From Cloeon dipterum (taxonomy: Eukaryota > Arthropoda > Insecta > Ephemeroptera > Baetidae): DNA of 64,000 bases. This document shows positions 37,022 to 52,000 of the stretch, piece after piece. The notes beneath the pieces are model-generated. The model was not told the DNA's origin, searched no databases, and worked only from the letters and a program-made list of their open reading frames with translations. A program made the position numbers and the translations under genes. The DNA is taken from the NCBI RefSeq assembly GCF_949628265.1, contig NC_088790.1, forward strand, positions 12,528,545 to 12,592,544, in the 5' to 3' direction. The first letter of the stretch is position 1. Each line of letters starts with the position of its first letter.

Positions 37022-40000
37022 ACAAGCAAATCTGTTTTTCCGGTGCGGTGCTAAAAGCGCGAGAGGCAAAAAGTTCGCCAAAAATTGAAATAATAACTCG
37101 GACTGAACTAGGGTGAAATATCTTCACGTGCTAAATCAGAGCACGAATGAGTAACTTTTAACTCGAATATTTGGTTTTTTGTTTGCACGTGGGAGTATAT
37201 TAAAACAGAGCTACATGTGCATTCATTTTGCCTTTTCGTGAAATCCATGAAAATTGCTCAAAACCTTTCTGTATGCCAAGATATAATATGATATTATGCT
37301 CAACGAATTGCTTGTATATACTAAATAAGGGGACTTTTTTTTTAAAAAAAAGTGCTCTTTACTTTGCTAAAATACACATTCCGTACAAATGAGTCTTATA
37401 AATCTTTAACCCTCTTTTAAAATCAATACCTATTCATTGCATTTTTAGTAGAACAGCAAGATTTCCTGCCTACCTTGAAGGCGGAAAGGATGGGGTCGTG
37501 GCTGGTCAGCGAAAGCCACGCGGGGCTGGCGAGCGCCTTGTACGTGTGGATGCGCTTGAGAGAGTAGCGAAGGCTGTCCGACTGCTTGCTCTCTTCGCAC
37601 TGCCGGCAGAAGCAGTTCAGGGGGTGCGGCTTGTCGATGTAGGCACCTGAAATTATACAGCAAACTCTAATGGAGAAATGAAGATTAAAATTATTAAAAT
37701 TCACACGCAAACTAGGACACTGATCGTAGCAAAACTTATTTACCTGTTTAATTTCTAAACATATTTCAAATTCTTTAAGAAAGAATATTATTTTTTGCTC
37801 TTTTTATCTCTGTCCTCTCGGACCGGGAAGGGCGCGCACTCCACTAGCACGAATGCTGAAACCCGGGTCCCAATAACACCGCGAACGGATAACATGGGCG
37901 CACCAGGCCGCACAGGGACCCAGCCCACTCAAGGGCCACTTGCCTCTGCACCGAGGACTGCATTGAAACGCTAGACATTCGTCTCGTGAAGCCAAAATCA
38001 CGCATGCTGGAAAGGTGCAAACCAGCAAGTAGAGAATTATTTGTAAAATAATTTATTTTATACAATTAAACTAATGCAACTGGCAGAGTGTATTAAATTT
38101 TCCACATTAAGAATTTGACTGTAGCACATCATCATTTTTATTTTGTAATGCAATATTTTATGTGTTTGATTTCCTTAAATTTCTTGGTTATAAAAAACAT
38201 ATTTTAGTATAATTGGCAACCAGCAGCTCCTTAAGCCATACAAGTTAAAATTAAATATATGTGTGAATTATATAATAAGTATTAATGTATAAAAATGTTA
38301 TTAAATCAACAAGATCTAATGAAATCAAGGAACTCACCTCTGGCAAGGAAGAGCTGCAAGATTTCAAACTGGTTGCAGTGGGCGGCGAGGATGACGGGCG
38401 AGATGTCCGGTGAAAAGTCTGAACTCTCCTCTGTGGAAGGTCGCGAGCGGCTCCAGCCTGAGGCCAGCATTGAAGCCGAGATGCTTGGATGGTCAATGAG
38501 CAGCTCGACGATGCGCAACACTCCCTCCGTAATTGCGTGCAGCAGAGCATCTCCTGCTTCCAATACTTGATTAATGGGCATGTTTATTTTACAGGCGATT
38601 GGCTTTTTCTTTCGAGTTTTGGTGATTTATGCAGATTGAAGTTCATAAATTTGAGACTTGAGCTCTGGTGTCGTGATAGCAAAATTTTTAAAATGGATTA
38701 TTTGACTTTTTCTTGTTTAAATGTTTGTAAATTGGCATATTTATTAATTTATAACTTCAAATTTAAATCGTTTCTTATACAAGATTTTTAATGTATTCTG
38801 TCTTATTTATTCCATGGAAAATTAGGGAAGGAGGGGAAGAAAAGAGACCCATTCAAAATAAAATATAATATTTGTTAAACAAAATAAAATAAAATGGGAC
38901 AAAGAATATTTTAAATGGAGTCCGAGTGCATTTTTGTGAGTTAAAAACCAATTGCCTTTAAAGTTTTTAAAAAATCTCCAGTAAAAATTATAGAATAAAA
39001 TTATTTTGGAATGAACACAAGGCTCAAGACAAAGGAGCAGGGCAAAAATAATTGATTTGTAGCCCAGTTAAGGTGTTAATCACACCTATTTTGATGTCTG
39101 GCTGCTGAAGGAGGATTTCGACGAGCTCAACGTTTTCATTGTCGACGGCAATCTGGAGTGCAGAGCGACCAAGCAGGTCTGTGCAGTTGACGTTGACCGA
39201 TCTGGGCGCCAGCAAGCATCGCTCTATCGTGTGCTTGTCACCGCGTTCAGCCGCCTCCAGAAACGTCTTCTCCGTCGCCTCCAGAGACCTCCCACTCTGA
39301 AAAAATAAAACAAAAATGCATGAGATAATTTGATTGATGATAAGTAATTTGTTTTTTAACTGCTTGTCAACTTTTTTAATTCAATAACAAAAGTGTTTTA
39401 TTATGTTTTGTTTTAGGCAGTGGAGACCAGATTCGCGCATTCCGCAGCTGTGGCGTCAGCTGGAAGATGACGTGTGAAAATGTGGTCAAGAAGCGAGTTT
39501 TCAATAACATATTGTGATGTAATTTGCATTACATGAATTAACTACGCCAATGAGATCGGAAAAACGCACTCGCGTAAATCGTACAGAGAGAAAAACAGAG
39601 CTTTACTTCTCACTTTTCAACGTCATGTTGGATCTTACCGACGGGAACAAATTTTGAAGCACATTTGGCCAGTGCTGGTTTCATGAACAAGAAATCAATT
39701 TACACATTATGTCCAGACTGCCAATCAGCACTTTTTAGTCTTATAAATTCGATAAATTCAACCCCATTTTAAAATCGCCATAGAGTGTCTAAATAAAGCA
39801 CTAAACCGCTTAACAATTACACATGGCAGTGTTAAAAGATCGAGATCAAACAAGGATTATTGTAGAAATCCATGGTGTGCATGTTTAATTTAATTAACAA
39901 AAAGCTTTGATCGCTCCGATAATTTGGAACTGATTTTTCAAAGGAAGAAGATAAAATTAAGAAACTTCAGCGCTACTGGTTGTTACAATATACATGTTCA

Positions 40001-43000
40001 CATCTCGTCATTGATATTCATCCCTTCTCGTCTGACGTGCAGCCCTTAGCTGCTAATCTCTCCAGTTGGCAAATAGAGCGGGCCGAGCCAGCTTTAGCCT
40101 CTCTTCTTCGTCTAATTGAGCGGCGCTCGTAAAAGCTGATTAGGCCCCGGGCAGTAAAAAACCGACGGCTTGTTTCGTTGTTTCCGGCGCGGACGTGCGA
40201 TGCGTTTCAAAAGCGCAAAAAGGCGGCCGAGGTGCGAGAGCAACAAGCGCAGGAATATTTCCGGCCGGAATTGCTTCAAACAACAAGGATAATTAACAGA
40301 AACTTTAGGTACGGTAGATTTAGCACAGGTCACTTTTGGATGGAGGAAACTTGGCAGAAAAAGGAATTAAATTTTCTGCACAAATAACGGCAGTAAAAAT
40401 TGTAAAAAATAAACTTCGTTCTTTTAATTTAGGAAATGGTATAGCACCAAACTTTTTTCTTTTAATTTCTTTGCATAGTTGTAAAATAACGTTTTCCTCA
40501 TTTTAAAACACTAGTGCTGTAGGTCAAAGAAATACAAATTTAGGAATTAATGTATTTATTAACTTAGCGACAGAATTCGAGTTTCGCTTTTAAAATAGTG
40601 GTTGTCTACAGTCATTTCTTTTGGCAAGAATATAATATACAAATGATTTATTGGCTTGTTCTGAAACTCACTAATTATATAATATGTTCAAAAGATTTTG
40701 TTGGTTGTGCAAACTCGAATATTTTTTCCTTTTGACTGGGAATTTTCCCAGCTTCTTTGAAACTGTAGGAACACAAAAATGTCAAACCTTGTTGGAGAAT
40801 GGCCAGCAGATGCTTCACTCCTTTTTTAATATAAATTTTCCCGAGATTTCTCTATAGTTCTGTGAGCAAATGTGACAGCAGACGGTCACTGAGCCATAAA
40901 ATCCTTTCCCATAAAAATAACTTTTCATTCGTCCAACAAAAACTTCCAGAAAATTCAATTTCGCCGACATCTTCAGCTGCCTGGCGCAGTGAGTCGAGGA
41001 AAACTTAAAAAATGGTTAACGAGTTTGTTCAGCATGCATATACGATCGTCGTTTTACGGTTTCGATACAGCCGCTTGACGAGCGCACATGTCGCACGCGG
41101 GCAGAAAGGCTCATTGTCAGGGAGTGTTCGCCGGAGCAAGAAATCGTTCTCCGCCACTTTGGCTCGTAAATTTGATCAGTGACGTTCTCGCGGAACGAGG
41201 TCAGGTCGTGAGCTTTTTAGCTCTTGCGTAGCCCATTAATTGCTGCCGCCGCCGGGCGCGTAATTCCATTTTGAGCCGCGGCAATAGGGGCTGCTGTGTG
41301 TTTTATAAGGGCTCGATCGATACTCGCGGTGATAATTGCGAAAAAAAACATGTTGCAAGAAACTAGGTGTTGCCATCGGGTCAATCAGAGTTTACGCACG
41401 CCCTCGTAAAAAGTTTACACGTCCCTAGAGATTGGGAGGGAAGTGAGTAACTTGCAGTTTCGGCAATTTCCTCCTTTCATATTGGCCGGGAATTTATCGT
41501 TTCCTCGCGTATCAAAAAAGGAAGCCATTTATTAAACTGAAACAATAACGGTACCGGCTTGCTTTCAGATTTTTTCTGCTGATTTTACAGTCTCTTGAAT
41601 TCAGATTGTCGAAAAGTCCTGGGGTTTCTCCACTTTGATGTAGGTTGGTAGAGTTAAATTTGGGACACCATTACGTCACCTCGGAAGCTGAAAAACTTTC
41701 CTGTCGATGCATAAGAATTAAGTCAAAAGTCAAGCTACAAAAATGGATTGCATATTTTTCAAAGTTGTCTCCTTTGAACAATAAATTTTGGATCTAGGTG
41801 TCTGAGAAGATTCCGTTATTAAAATTAATGGTTTCAATTAGTGTAATTTAGATTGTCAGACATTTTTTATACATTTTACACGTTTTGTCTCTTTCCATGC
41901 ACGTGCTTCCATATAATATGTCAGATACAAAAAGTTGATTTTCAAACAAAACCCAAGCCCACTTCTGCATGCAGAGTGTCGGTTGGTTGCCTCGTTGATG
42001 CTGTGTATACGTGTTGTGAGTGTCATGCCTTTATCTCGGAAAAAAAACAAGACGCACGATAATCTGAACTTATGTTATGATCCGAGGCGTAGGCTAGGGG
42101 CGCACTTTGCAAAATTAATAATCCCGGTCGGGAGAGCAGGCGGAAAGCGTGGAATGCACAAGCAGAGCACTGAATATAACATTTTCCGTTCGCTATGGTT
42201 GGCAAACAGGCTGACGCTGGCATTCCACTGTCGAGCTGAAATGGAAGTGGGAAAACCAGGGCCAAAACGTCAGAATCTAGAAAACTGATTTTTTGTTGAT
42301 AACAAACTAAATTGTTGCAAAAGAAATATATGAGGGATAATATGTGAAATTTAAAAATTTAGGATATGGTTTGATGCGATTTTAAATTTGCTCTTAAGAG
42401 TAAATTAAAATTAATTATTTTTCCTAAACATTTCCATAAATTATTCTAGCTAAATTCTTAGTTCTAGAAAAAAATTCAGTTAATTCTTGCCTAGTGTAAG
42501 AGGTTTGATCTCCTATTCCCTATTGGCTGCTCAAGCAACAGTCAAATTAGCCTAAAAGCACTCAAGCACAACTCTCTCCCGACAAGCTGGAGCGCCGCCA
42601 AATCAAAGGTAGACGACCAGCTCGCCACTCCTGTTGTGCGCGTGACATAAGTTGTTTTTTCTGCAGGCGCTCGACGCTGGCGACAAAAAATTCACTCGAA
42701 AATTAATGCTCCACTGTTGACATGCTATTCATATTGGTTTTTTTAATAAGTGTGGAGTGATGGAGACAGAGAGAAATGGCTTTTGGGAGCGAAACTGGCG
42801 ATAAAAGCAGAGCCGAGGGCTCACTCAGCTTGGTGCTGCATGACAGTTGGGAATAATGGAGCACTAAATTTTAGCGGATCGAATTTTGCTTTTCCGCGTT
42901 GATTGCAACTGCAATGCTTTGCTGGCAATTTCCCTAATTGGCAATGGCTAGACCTCTAAAATTTAAAATGAGTATTAACTGATGTTGTTTTTCAATAGAG

Positions 43001-46000
43001 ATAGTGGTCTGTAGGAGATGGAGTCCGTTGAATTAATGTAAACCCAGCTGCTACATTAACTTTATCTAACAAAATCAACATTGGAATGGACAGAGTATGA
43101 TTTTTTCGATTCTAAACCCTAATATTTCCTACTTAAATAATATGTTATGTTGTTGCTCATAAATTATTTCTTTCTAAAAGAAATTAGTTTCAGCCTTAAT
43201 TTCAATTGTGTCTGCAAGGTTCATAGTCAGAAGAAGCAGTCAATCGACCGGTTTTTCCAACCAAAAAATGCTCTCTATTGTTGGCCCAGAAATAGAGTCG
43301 ACGCCATTCATGCCGCCGGTAGGGCCATTGAGCGCGGAAAATTAAATTTCCGCCGCGGCACTTCCCGCGTCCTTATTTCCTTCTTTTGAGGGTAATTAGC
43401 CGCTGATTAATTAGATTTTGTGTGCCAGCTCATTTCGGGCGCTGCTGACATCAATTTGCAGGAAGAGGCCGTGTGTGTATGTATATTATGTTCGTCTGCT
43501 AACGACGACTAACGTGCGCACTATTATAATAATGCCCTTCTGCCCAGCAGCTTCCATTAGCACACGAGCTAGCCAGCTAAGTATTAATTTTAATATCATC
43601 GTGCCGGCTCAGAGCGGACGAAAGGCTCTCTGTGCCATTATTGTTTCGCTCGCGCACAACTGCGAAAGCTCGTTTTTTCTGCTCAAATACACGTGCATTA
43701 CACAAAACAACCATGACTGCGTAAATTTATGGGCCATAATTTTCATCGCATACCATAAGGAATCAACCATCACAAAGTTTTATCAGAGTCATTTTCTCTG
43801 CATTTAAAACTTTGAAAATTTACAAGACTAATTAGAAATAAGTGTTTAAATGGCTTTAGGCCAAGGACTTTTGCCAGGATGAGTGGAAATATTTAAGAGG
43901 AAAAATTAATTTAAAATAAATTGAAATTACATATATTTTTTTGATTTCCAAGTTTTTTGTTTCTGGAAGTACTCGCCACTTGCTGGTTTTCGCACCTTTC
44001 CAGCGGCTTTCGGGGAAAAAATGTCAGGCGTTTCAGTAAAAGACCTCGGTTCGGGGAGGCGAAGAGATGGTCACATCGGGCTCAAGCTCCATGTTATCTG
44101 CTCGGCGGTGTTATTGGGACCCGGTGAGCTCATGGCCCACGGAATGTGCTGAGCAGAGGTTCTAAAAATATAAGAATCTCAAACAATCTTCATTGTTTTG
44201 AGTATTAAATTATTGGAGACAGGAGCTCAGCAATACGGCTCTAACTCATAAATTTATCCGGAAAGTATAGAGTATTTTAAATAGAACAAAAACACTCTTA
44301 AAAATGACTTTAATATTTGTTTCGGTTATAAACTTTTGTCGTTTGTAAATTTTTAAAGGTGGCAAGCTAATGCAAGAAATGTAACAACGAAATGCACATT
44401 TAAACTGGTCTCTGCGTTTTCCCTCCTTACATTAAATTATTAAAACTCGTTAAGTCATTTAATTAAAACCAAATTTCCACATCTGTTAACGACTACCTAA
44501 ACATGACAATTTTAGCAAAGGTTCGAGTGGTACAGGAGGTAATATTACAACGTTTCACCGAATATATACGGATATAAATTACAATTCCAATTCCAACCAT
44601 TAAAAGCTGATGTCAAAAGCACTTAATTGTTTTACAGTTTAAAATAAAGCCGAGTATTTAAAAATTTCTGTTCGACATTGATCGAGGGTTTTCAAATGAC
44701 GTGTGATCATAAACATAATGCCCTACTTATTATGCCAATTTATATGGTGTGTCGTTTTTATATTAATAGAACAAGAACGGTCGCCTCTCTATATTTGTCG
44801 CTTTTCATGACGAATTCGTTGTAATAACCAGCACTCGGTCTAAAAGTGATTGCTCGCTTTTGCATAATTACTGCACTTTATACACAGGATCCGCTTTGTA
44901 CAATCATCAGCTTGGAGCTGCATAATTTGTAGAGTGTGCCACTTTCCAATGAAACCAGCAGCCAACACTCAAATGAACTGGAGTGCAATGATTGGCCAGC
45001 ATTAAAAGTCACGGATTCAAATGGAGGTTCGCATTGTTCTTTGCTCGGAGAAAAGAGCAGCAACGGGTTAAATTGTGGGCACAGGTGCGTGATGCACGTC
45101 ACAATTGAGTCAGCTAGGCGCTCCGGTGCTCATTTTGGATGAAACGCAAGATTCAACATTTACGAGAGAGCTAGTCGTTAGGGAATATTCTGGCAACACA
45201 TCTTACAGGAAAGGTCCTGTTTATAAAATGAAAAGAGTTTCTTTGTGTCCTGAGAATCCCAACACCACTACTTGAAACACAGTATTTTAAATATATTTTC
45301 TAACGTATTAGTATTTTTTTCATTGTAGCAACGCACGTTTGGGCCAGTTTATTCAAATATTGCCGATCTGGCACTATACATTCGAGGGGCATGTCAAAGT
45401 GGAAAAACGCGATTAATGCGTCAAAATTGTGAAATGTGAGACGCACGCGGCGCTGCTTTTGAACACTGTTAGCGAGATAGCACGGCCGAGTGGACTCGAA
45501 TTGTGCGTGCGATTTTGATGGATGGATGGTGCGGCGGTGGCCGCGGCTTTTTCTCGCCAAATCGTTTTTGCCTGTCCCGCTCTCCCACGTGTATACAATG
45601 GGCACATGCTTGTGCAGCGAGCAGGCTTATTATTCACAGGATATCGGGCGCACAGCTGCTAAAAATGAAATCACTGCCGAGTCTAGATTGATGTTGCTCT
45701 TGCGCGAGGACGTAAAATTGTAATGTGTTTCGTGCCTGTGATTCGTAAAAACTGGATATTGTATTTATTACATCGGCGCACAAAAGCTAAACAGCTCATA
45801 GACGGACACAACATAAATTTATTATAGTTAGCAAATCAACTAGAAGTGTCTATTTTAAATAATAATAATCATATTATAAACATTCGTTATATGTAATTGC
45901 ACAAACGTTGCTTTTTTATTTTACAACTGTCTTTTTACTATCAATGTTTATGTAATTTTTCTGTTCTTAAAATCTAATTAATTCTATAACAATTTATCAT

Positions 46001-49000
46001 ATTAGTTGGAAAAAATTCAATGAGCTTATTTTATAATCATTTGTGGGTATAACGAGTAATTTTTCTACCAAGAGGCGTATCTATTTATCATACAAAATAC
46101 CAGGAAACTATTAACATTTTTTAGGGCTATCCTAATTGGCCCGGATCTTAACAGTTAAATTATCTCCATTAGTCGGGATCTCAATAATGATGTTCATTTT
46201 TAAATTTTAAATAAATACGAGAGAGGAAATTTTGCGAGACATTCTACAACTGAGGCACATCAAGAGCAATTTTTTTTTTGGGGGGGGTCTCAGGATTGAA
46301 AGAGTAAATAAATGGCGTTTGTTAGAGAGGGCTGCGTGTTCTCCGGCCTCTGCTTGATCTGAGTTGCTTGGTGTGCTTCTGCTCTTGATGTGCCTCGGTC
46401 GTAGATTGTCTCGCAGAATTTCCTCTCTTGTATTTATTTAATATTTAACAATCAACATCTCGACTAATGGAGATAATTTAACTGTTGAGATCCGGGCCAA
46501 TTATGATAGCCCTACAAGTTGAATAAGTAATTTTAGGTTAATCCCACTTTATTTATAGAGATCGAGTCTGTCGAAATCAGGATTCACTGAAATGAAATGA
46601 AATGGAAAAGGAACAACTAAACGTTGACCCATCAGTTTGATTATTCGTCCCAAAGGCAATCACAGGATCCCTTTGATGATTTCAGTCCGAGCTCTCTCTC
46701 CATTTGGCTGAACGCGCGTGATCAATAATCACAGCCGCCGTTTCTCGTCCCTGGCTGGGGCAAGCGGACCGAGCGAAAGGGAGAAAGCGACGGCGTACGG
46801 GGTCGGGCCCTCAGAATAAACACCTGCCGCACGCTGCAAGTGCAACTTTTCCGGGAAGCCTGCGGCGTTTCAAATAAGAAAATGGAGGATCAACACTGCT
46901 AAAGATGTAAGCCGTCAAAAAGGCTCCTGGAAGTGAGTAAAGAATTATTCTTGGAGACAATTGTTTTTATGAAGGGAAAAAATAAAAAGGTTAGCAGTTT
47001 TTTTATTTGCTCTTGCGTATGGAGATGAAGGTTAATTTCAAACTTTGGATTTTTTCAAGGCAGAATAAATTAAATGGTTTAGAAATTTCTTACTTGAATT
47101 TCATACTATATCTGCCTTTAAATTCAATTCATTCATCTGGTCATAAAACGTTGGAATGAAGTATTTTATTTCACAATTTAAACAGCCGACCAATATTTAG
47201 TGGTCATGCCATTTGCAGCGTGGAACAAATACGCCGGCACTAATTGCTGTTCTCGAACCTTGTTGTTGAGCCTGTGATTCACAATGTGAATGTAGTACCA
47301 TCATTAGCAGTGGGCGTGCTTTGTTATCTCTCGCCACGACTTCCAATGATGTGGTGCAGGACAACGAGTTGAGCGAGCTCAAATTACAAGTGCCGCTCGA
47401 TTGACATTTTCAATGCGAAAACAACATGGTTAACTTGAATTCAAAGTCCTTAAATGGAAAAGGGGCTGTATTTTTACTATCTCACCTCAACAATTGATGC
47501 TTTTTAAAATTAGAAATTAGTTAATTGTTTTAAGGCAACGTTAATTTTAAGGGACAAAAGTATGATTTTTTTTTAGATAGCATGCTTGTAGGACTCGTGG
47601 AGGAAGAATAAACAATTTGGCTCGCATTATATTCAGCGGGTGTTTCGCGTGTACTTGCGATTAGAGAATTCGAGCAATGTATGGGAGTTAAGTGCGGGCT
47701 TATATGTGCCTATATTTGACTCTATTGCATTGCAATGACGATTCCATTCGTATTTGGGAGGATTAATTGGGAGGACTCGCTACTTGTTGGTTTGCACCTT
47801 CCCAGCATGCGTGAATTAGTTTCACGGGACTAACACTTCAATTAAAAAGGCCTCGGTGCGGGGGCAGTAACCAAGTAGGTCCTTTTTTGGGCTAGGTTTC
47901 CTCCTATGAGGTCCGTGGGCCCATGTTATTCGGATGTCATTGAGTTATCATGAGTTGTTCACTATCAAGGAGTCACCCATCTAAAAAAAGATAAACCGAT
48001 AAAAAAGTATATAATTATAAAGTGAGCAGTTAAATGTACGGGCGAGGCCAATTTACTTTTATTAAAACCACGTTTTTTATTAATTGCTGAACGCTCCTCA
48101 TTTCACGGTTTCACTATGCCCGTTCATGTGAAGACGCAGTTAAGAAAGGGAAGAGTGATGGCGCTAAAATTTTTCCCTCGAGACGAGTAAGCGAAAAGGA
48201 AAGCGCGAAAGAGGCTGCGCAGCACTTGACGGGCGCTGCAAAAGGTCGAGAGAAACACGGTGGCAGGTCACGAGAGGCCACTTAGACCTCAAAAGCGACG
48301 GCTGCGGCGTTATCTGCTCTTGATTCCAGCGTGACGAGACAGCTTACAGTCAGGTGCAGAAATTAACACTCGCACGCGGCTCTATTAACAGCCAATAGCT
48401 GCATAAGTTGGGATATCAAAAGTTAAATTTGGTGTTTCTATGGCTAGTTTTGAAAATGTACAAGGCTATAATGCCATTTGGAAACTTGAATGTTTTTAAT
48501 GAAATTACCTAGGATGTAAGGAAAGGTATAGAAACAAGCAATCGTTATTGAGTTGACAGTCTGGATCAGACACACGAAAAATTCGATGCCTTTTGTAGGT
48601 AAGATGAGTTAATTGGCATTGGACCGAATCAGAAGACCAAACGCAGGAAATAGATTAGTAAGTGCTAATTTTTTATTATATTTGTAATTTGTATAACACC
48701 GCAATCTCATGCGACATTTGCTGAAACCATTTAGGATCGGAAGTAATTAATAAGGAGAGAAGCGCATAAGACATTTCTGCAACGAGTCTTTTATGTAAAA
48801 ATTCCGATTTTTAATGAAAAATATTTTTTAAATGTGCCGTTTTCTATCTCCCTTTCCTGCTCTCAACTTATTTAAAAAAATGAAACATTTGAATATAATC
48901 CTTTTTCTAATTTCCATTCATAGAAATTGAAACCAATTTTCAGGTGAAAGCCGTATGCCGGGCTTCGTTGCTGAATGTAATTCTAATCCAAGCTGCTATA

Positions 49001-52000
49001 AATTTTATTCTTTCATTTCTATTGTCTACCTGGAATAGTGCCCTTTTTCGCTGAGTTATAATGCGGAAAAACTGCTTTCTCTCTAGTTCGCTTTTTGCGA
49101 GGCAAATGTGCTGAAATAGAGAAATGGAGTGCGTTGAACGTGATGGAGAACGCAAGTTCTTATCCGCAATGGCAATGGCAGCTCTCATATCGCGCGCGGC
49201 CCTGATTGCAAGCGAGAGAGCAAGGCCGCTGGAGGAGTGTATTTGCATTGCAGATTTTCATGCCGCTAGCGTTTTGTCAGACACTGGAGCGCGTTGATAG
49301 AGTTTCTCTGTCCTGCTCCCAGTCCTTCAGTCCTTGCCCACTGCATTAAGGATCAGACAAACCTGTCAAAATGTTTCCCACAAAATATATTTCTGTCGTA
49401 TTACTTTGTCCTTGTTAAAAAGCATATTAATTTAAGACGTGCAGAAACTCGTCAGAAAAGTCTACTTAGATTGGTTAGAAAAATGTCAAGTCAGAAAATT
49501 TGTCAATTATTCAATTACCTGCAAGTTTTCAGTTCGTCAAAACGAACCAATTGATTTGAGATTTAAAATTCCGCGGTCATATTTCTTTCCTCAAGAAGGT
49601 GAAACGGATGCGGTGTTTTTATCTAAGCTGAAGTGTCTATATTTTATCCTGAAAGAGAGCACTTTCAAAATTCACTGCTGGATAAAAATTTGGCGCCGCA
49701 AGCGCACCTGCTCGCTCACAAAAGAAGCAACGAATCTTGCGCTCGCACGCCTCAACCAACTGAACGAAATGATTTATTGAAGACGGCGCTTCAACTTTGG
49801 CCCGAGATCAAAAGTCTTCCTTTCTCGCCGCTTTACGTGTCAGAATTTCTGTGCCAAACCTGGATAATTGAAAAAAGACGAACGATCGAGATTGGCCACC
49901 GCAACGAAACGGACGTCTGTGCTACTTGCTTGATAAAAATATATACTTTTTCAATAATTTATGTGTCTATATTTTAAAATCCTTTTTTTAAATAGGAGGA
50001 TGGAGCAGATCTAAAACGTTTTGTTTCCCAAGATACGTGAATAAACGTTGCCCAAATATTTGTTATCCTTCAATGTCTGCGAATTATTTTTTGCTTGGTT
50101 ACCGGCGTCTCTCAGCGTTTTTGCTGGCAAAGGCCCTCTTTAACTGCGGGATAAGCAATTGGAAAAGTTGTTGAAGTTTGTCCATAGAAAACTCGCAACA
50201 TTTTCCGCAGTGCTTAACTGCAAATGCAGACACAGCAATGTGTGACCTTGAATAAGCGAAGTGCAAAAAGAGCAGCTGTCGCAAGTACTTTTTTATATTT
50301 TGCGCATTAACTTCCAGTTTTATTCACCCTAAAAAATCTAAATGAGGCTTCAATTTTTATTTTTCGTAAAGTTCATTTTGATGGTCTAAATTATTGCAGA
50401 AAAATTGATTGAAAAATGAATAATTTACAGCAAGGATATTTTGGAATAAAACCTTAGGCTGGAAATATATTTTTCATGATGTTCAATAGGAAAAGTTAAA
50501 TCTATAGATGGAATTTGGAGTGATTTTCAAAATTCTTTGGAAAAGAGAGAGAGATGGATCAATTTTGTTGTTAGTTTCTTTCGTTTCCCATGAATTTTTC
50601 GAATTATTTATGCATTTCAATTTCTTGGCAGTAAAATCTTCAAAATATTCTAAATTATCCTTGAAGTTGGCGTGTTTAAGTAAATGCTTCGCAAACAGTC
50701 TGATCTCAAAATGTTTTCCGGCCTGAATGAATTAAGGGAAAACAATTAGGTCGGCGTCTGTTTGCGGTCTGTTGTGTGACTCATGTGAAAATTCACTGTT
50801 ACTCTAGTTATCTCCTGAGTGACCGAGGGAAGAGCTTTTGGAAGACCCGCAGCATGGTAATTAGCTGCGTGGCCCGACCGACCCTGCGAGGCTCCAAGTT
50901 GGAGCGCCTTTTGGCCGAGATAAATCCATTAACATGCAAGCGACACGCTCGCTTGCCAGTGGGACCCTTTCGCTTCTGATAAAATGTAAGCAGTAGCAGA
51001 CCAAATTTAGACGACTTATCATCTTTAACTGCATAGACAAGATGATAATCAACGAAATGCGTGCTTTGCATTTTTACCAGTTCTACAACCACTAAAAAAA
51101 TGAAAATCTTCTCAGAAGGTCAAGCATAAATGCGCAATTTTTATTTTAGGAACAAACAAATATTTCGCTATAAGTTAATAATTTTTTTTATATAAATCTA
51201 TAAGAGATTTAAGCCAATGTCCTATATTTTACAATTGATAATCATGTACACATAATTTCTTCTCTTTAAAATTACAGTTTATCACATCAATTTTAACTCA
51301 TTTATATTTATTTAAAATGTACATATTACTAGGGCTCTGAGTTTAAAACTAATTAATTTTTTTTGCAAAAACGTTGACTATAATTATGTAGACTGCTTTG
51401 GTGATGAGTTAATGTAAGGTTTTAGATTGTTTCTGAACATTTTTATAAAGGTGTTTGACAAATAATTTTATCCAAATTTAATATTTTTCAGATGAAATGG
51501 CACCTTTTAAAAAACATCTCGTGTATTTCTCTAAAGTTTAATAAAAATCCCATTTTATTTGGGAGTATTGCAATGAGGGCAATTTTTTTTAAAGACCATG
51601 CTTGCCCTTTTTTTCTCTTCTACCATATTGTAAACTTAAATATAATAAAGAAAAGTGTACAATTTCTTTACTCTTAATTATTGAGCGTTTTCTAAAACTT
51701 CTTTCTAGCCACTGTTATCAGAAAATGTATGAGTTTTCCGTGTTTGAAAGATATGTTTATTAATGAAAATGTTCTAGAGCAGCAACATTTTCTTTGCTGA
51801 ATTTTTACGCCAAAGAAATAGAAGCGGACAAAATTTAAGTCTAAATATATCAACGAAAACTGACTTATTACGTATGATAAAAAACAATACGACTGAAAAA
51901 CCATTCAATAATTATCTACCAAAATATTAAAAACGTGAGAACAATTTCCTGATGAGCAACATAAGGTACATTGTTAGTCAATTTAAACATTATTCGACGA

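Noticed and set aside
36936-37030. Frames encoding long Arg-Glu or Ser-Leu repeats
   Set aside because: Direct translation of the GA microsatellite in an intron; not a gene.
44518-44535. GGTTCGAGTGG resembling a tRNA B box
   Set aside because: No matching A box or cloverleaf arms upstream at tRNA spacing.
49294-49977. Several plus-strand frames of 86-114 codons in TRPC intron 1
   Set aside because: They overlap each other in different frames, and none has a domain or codon-like composition.
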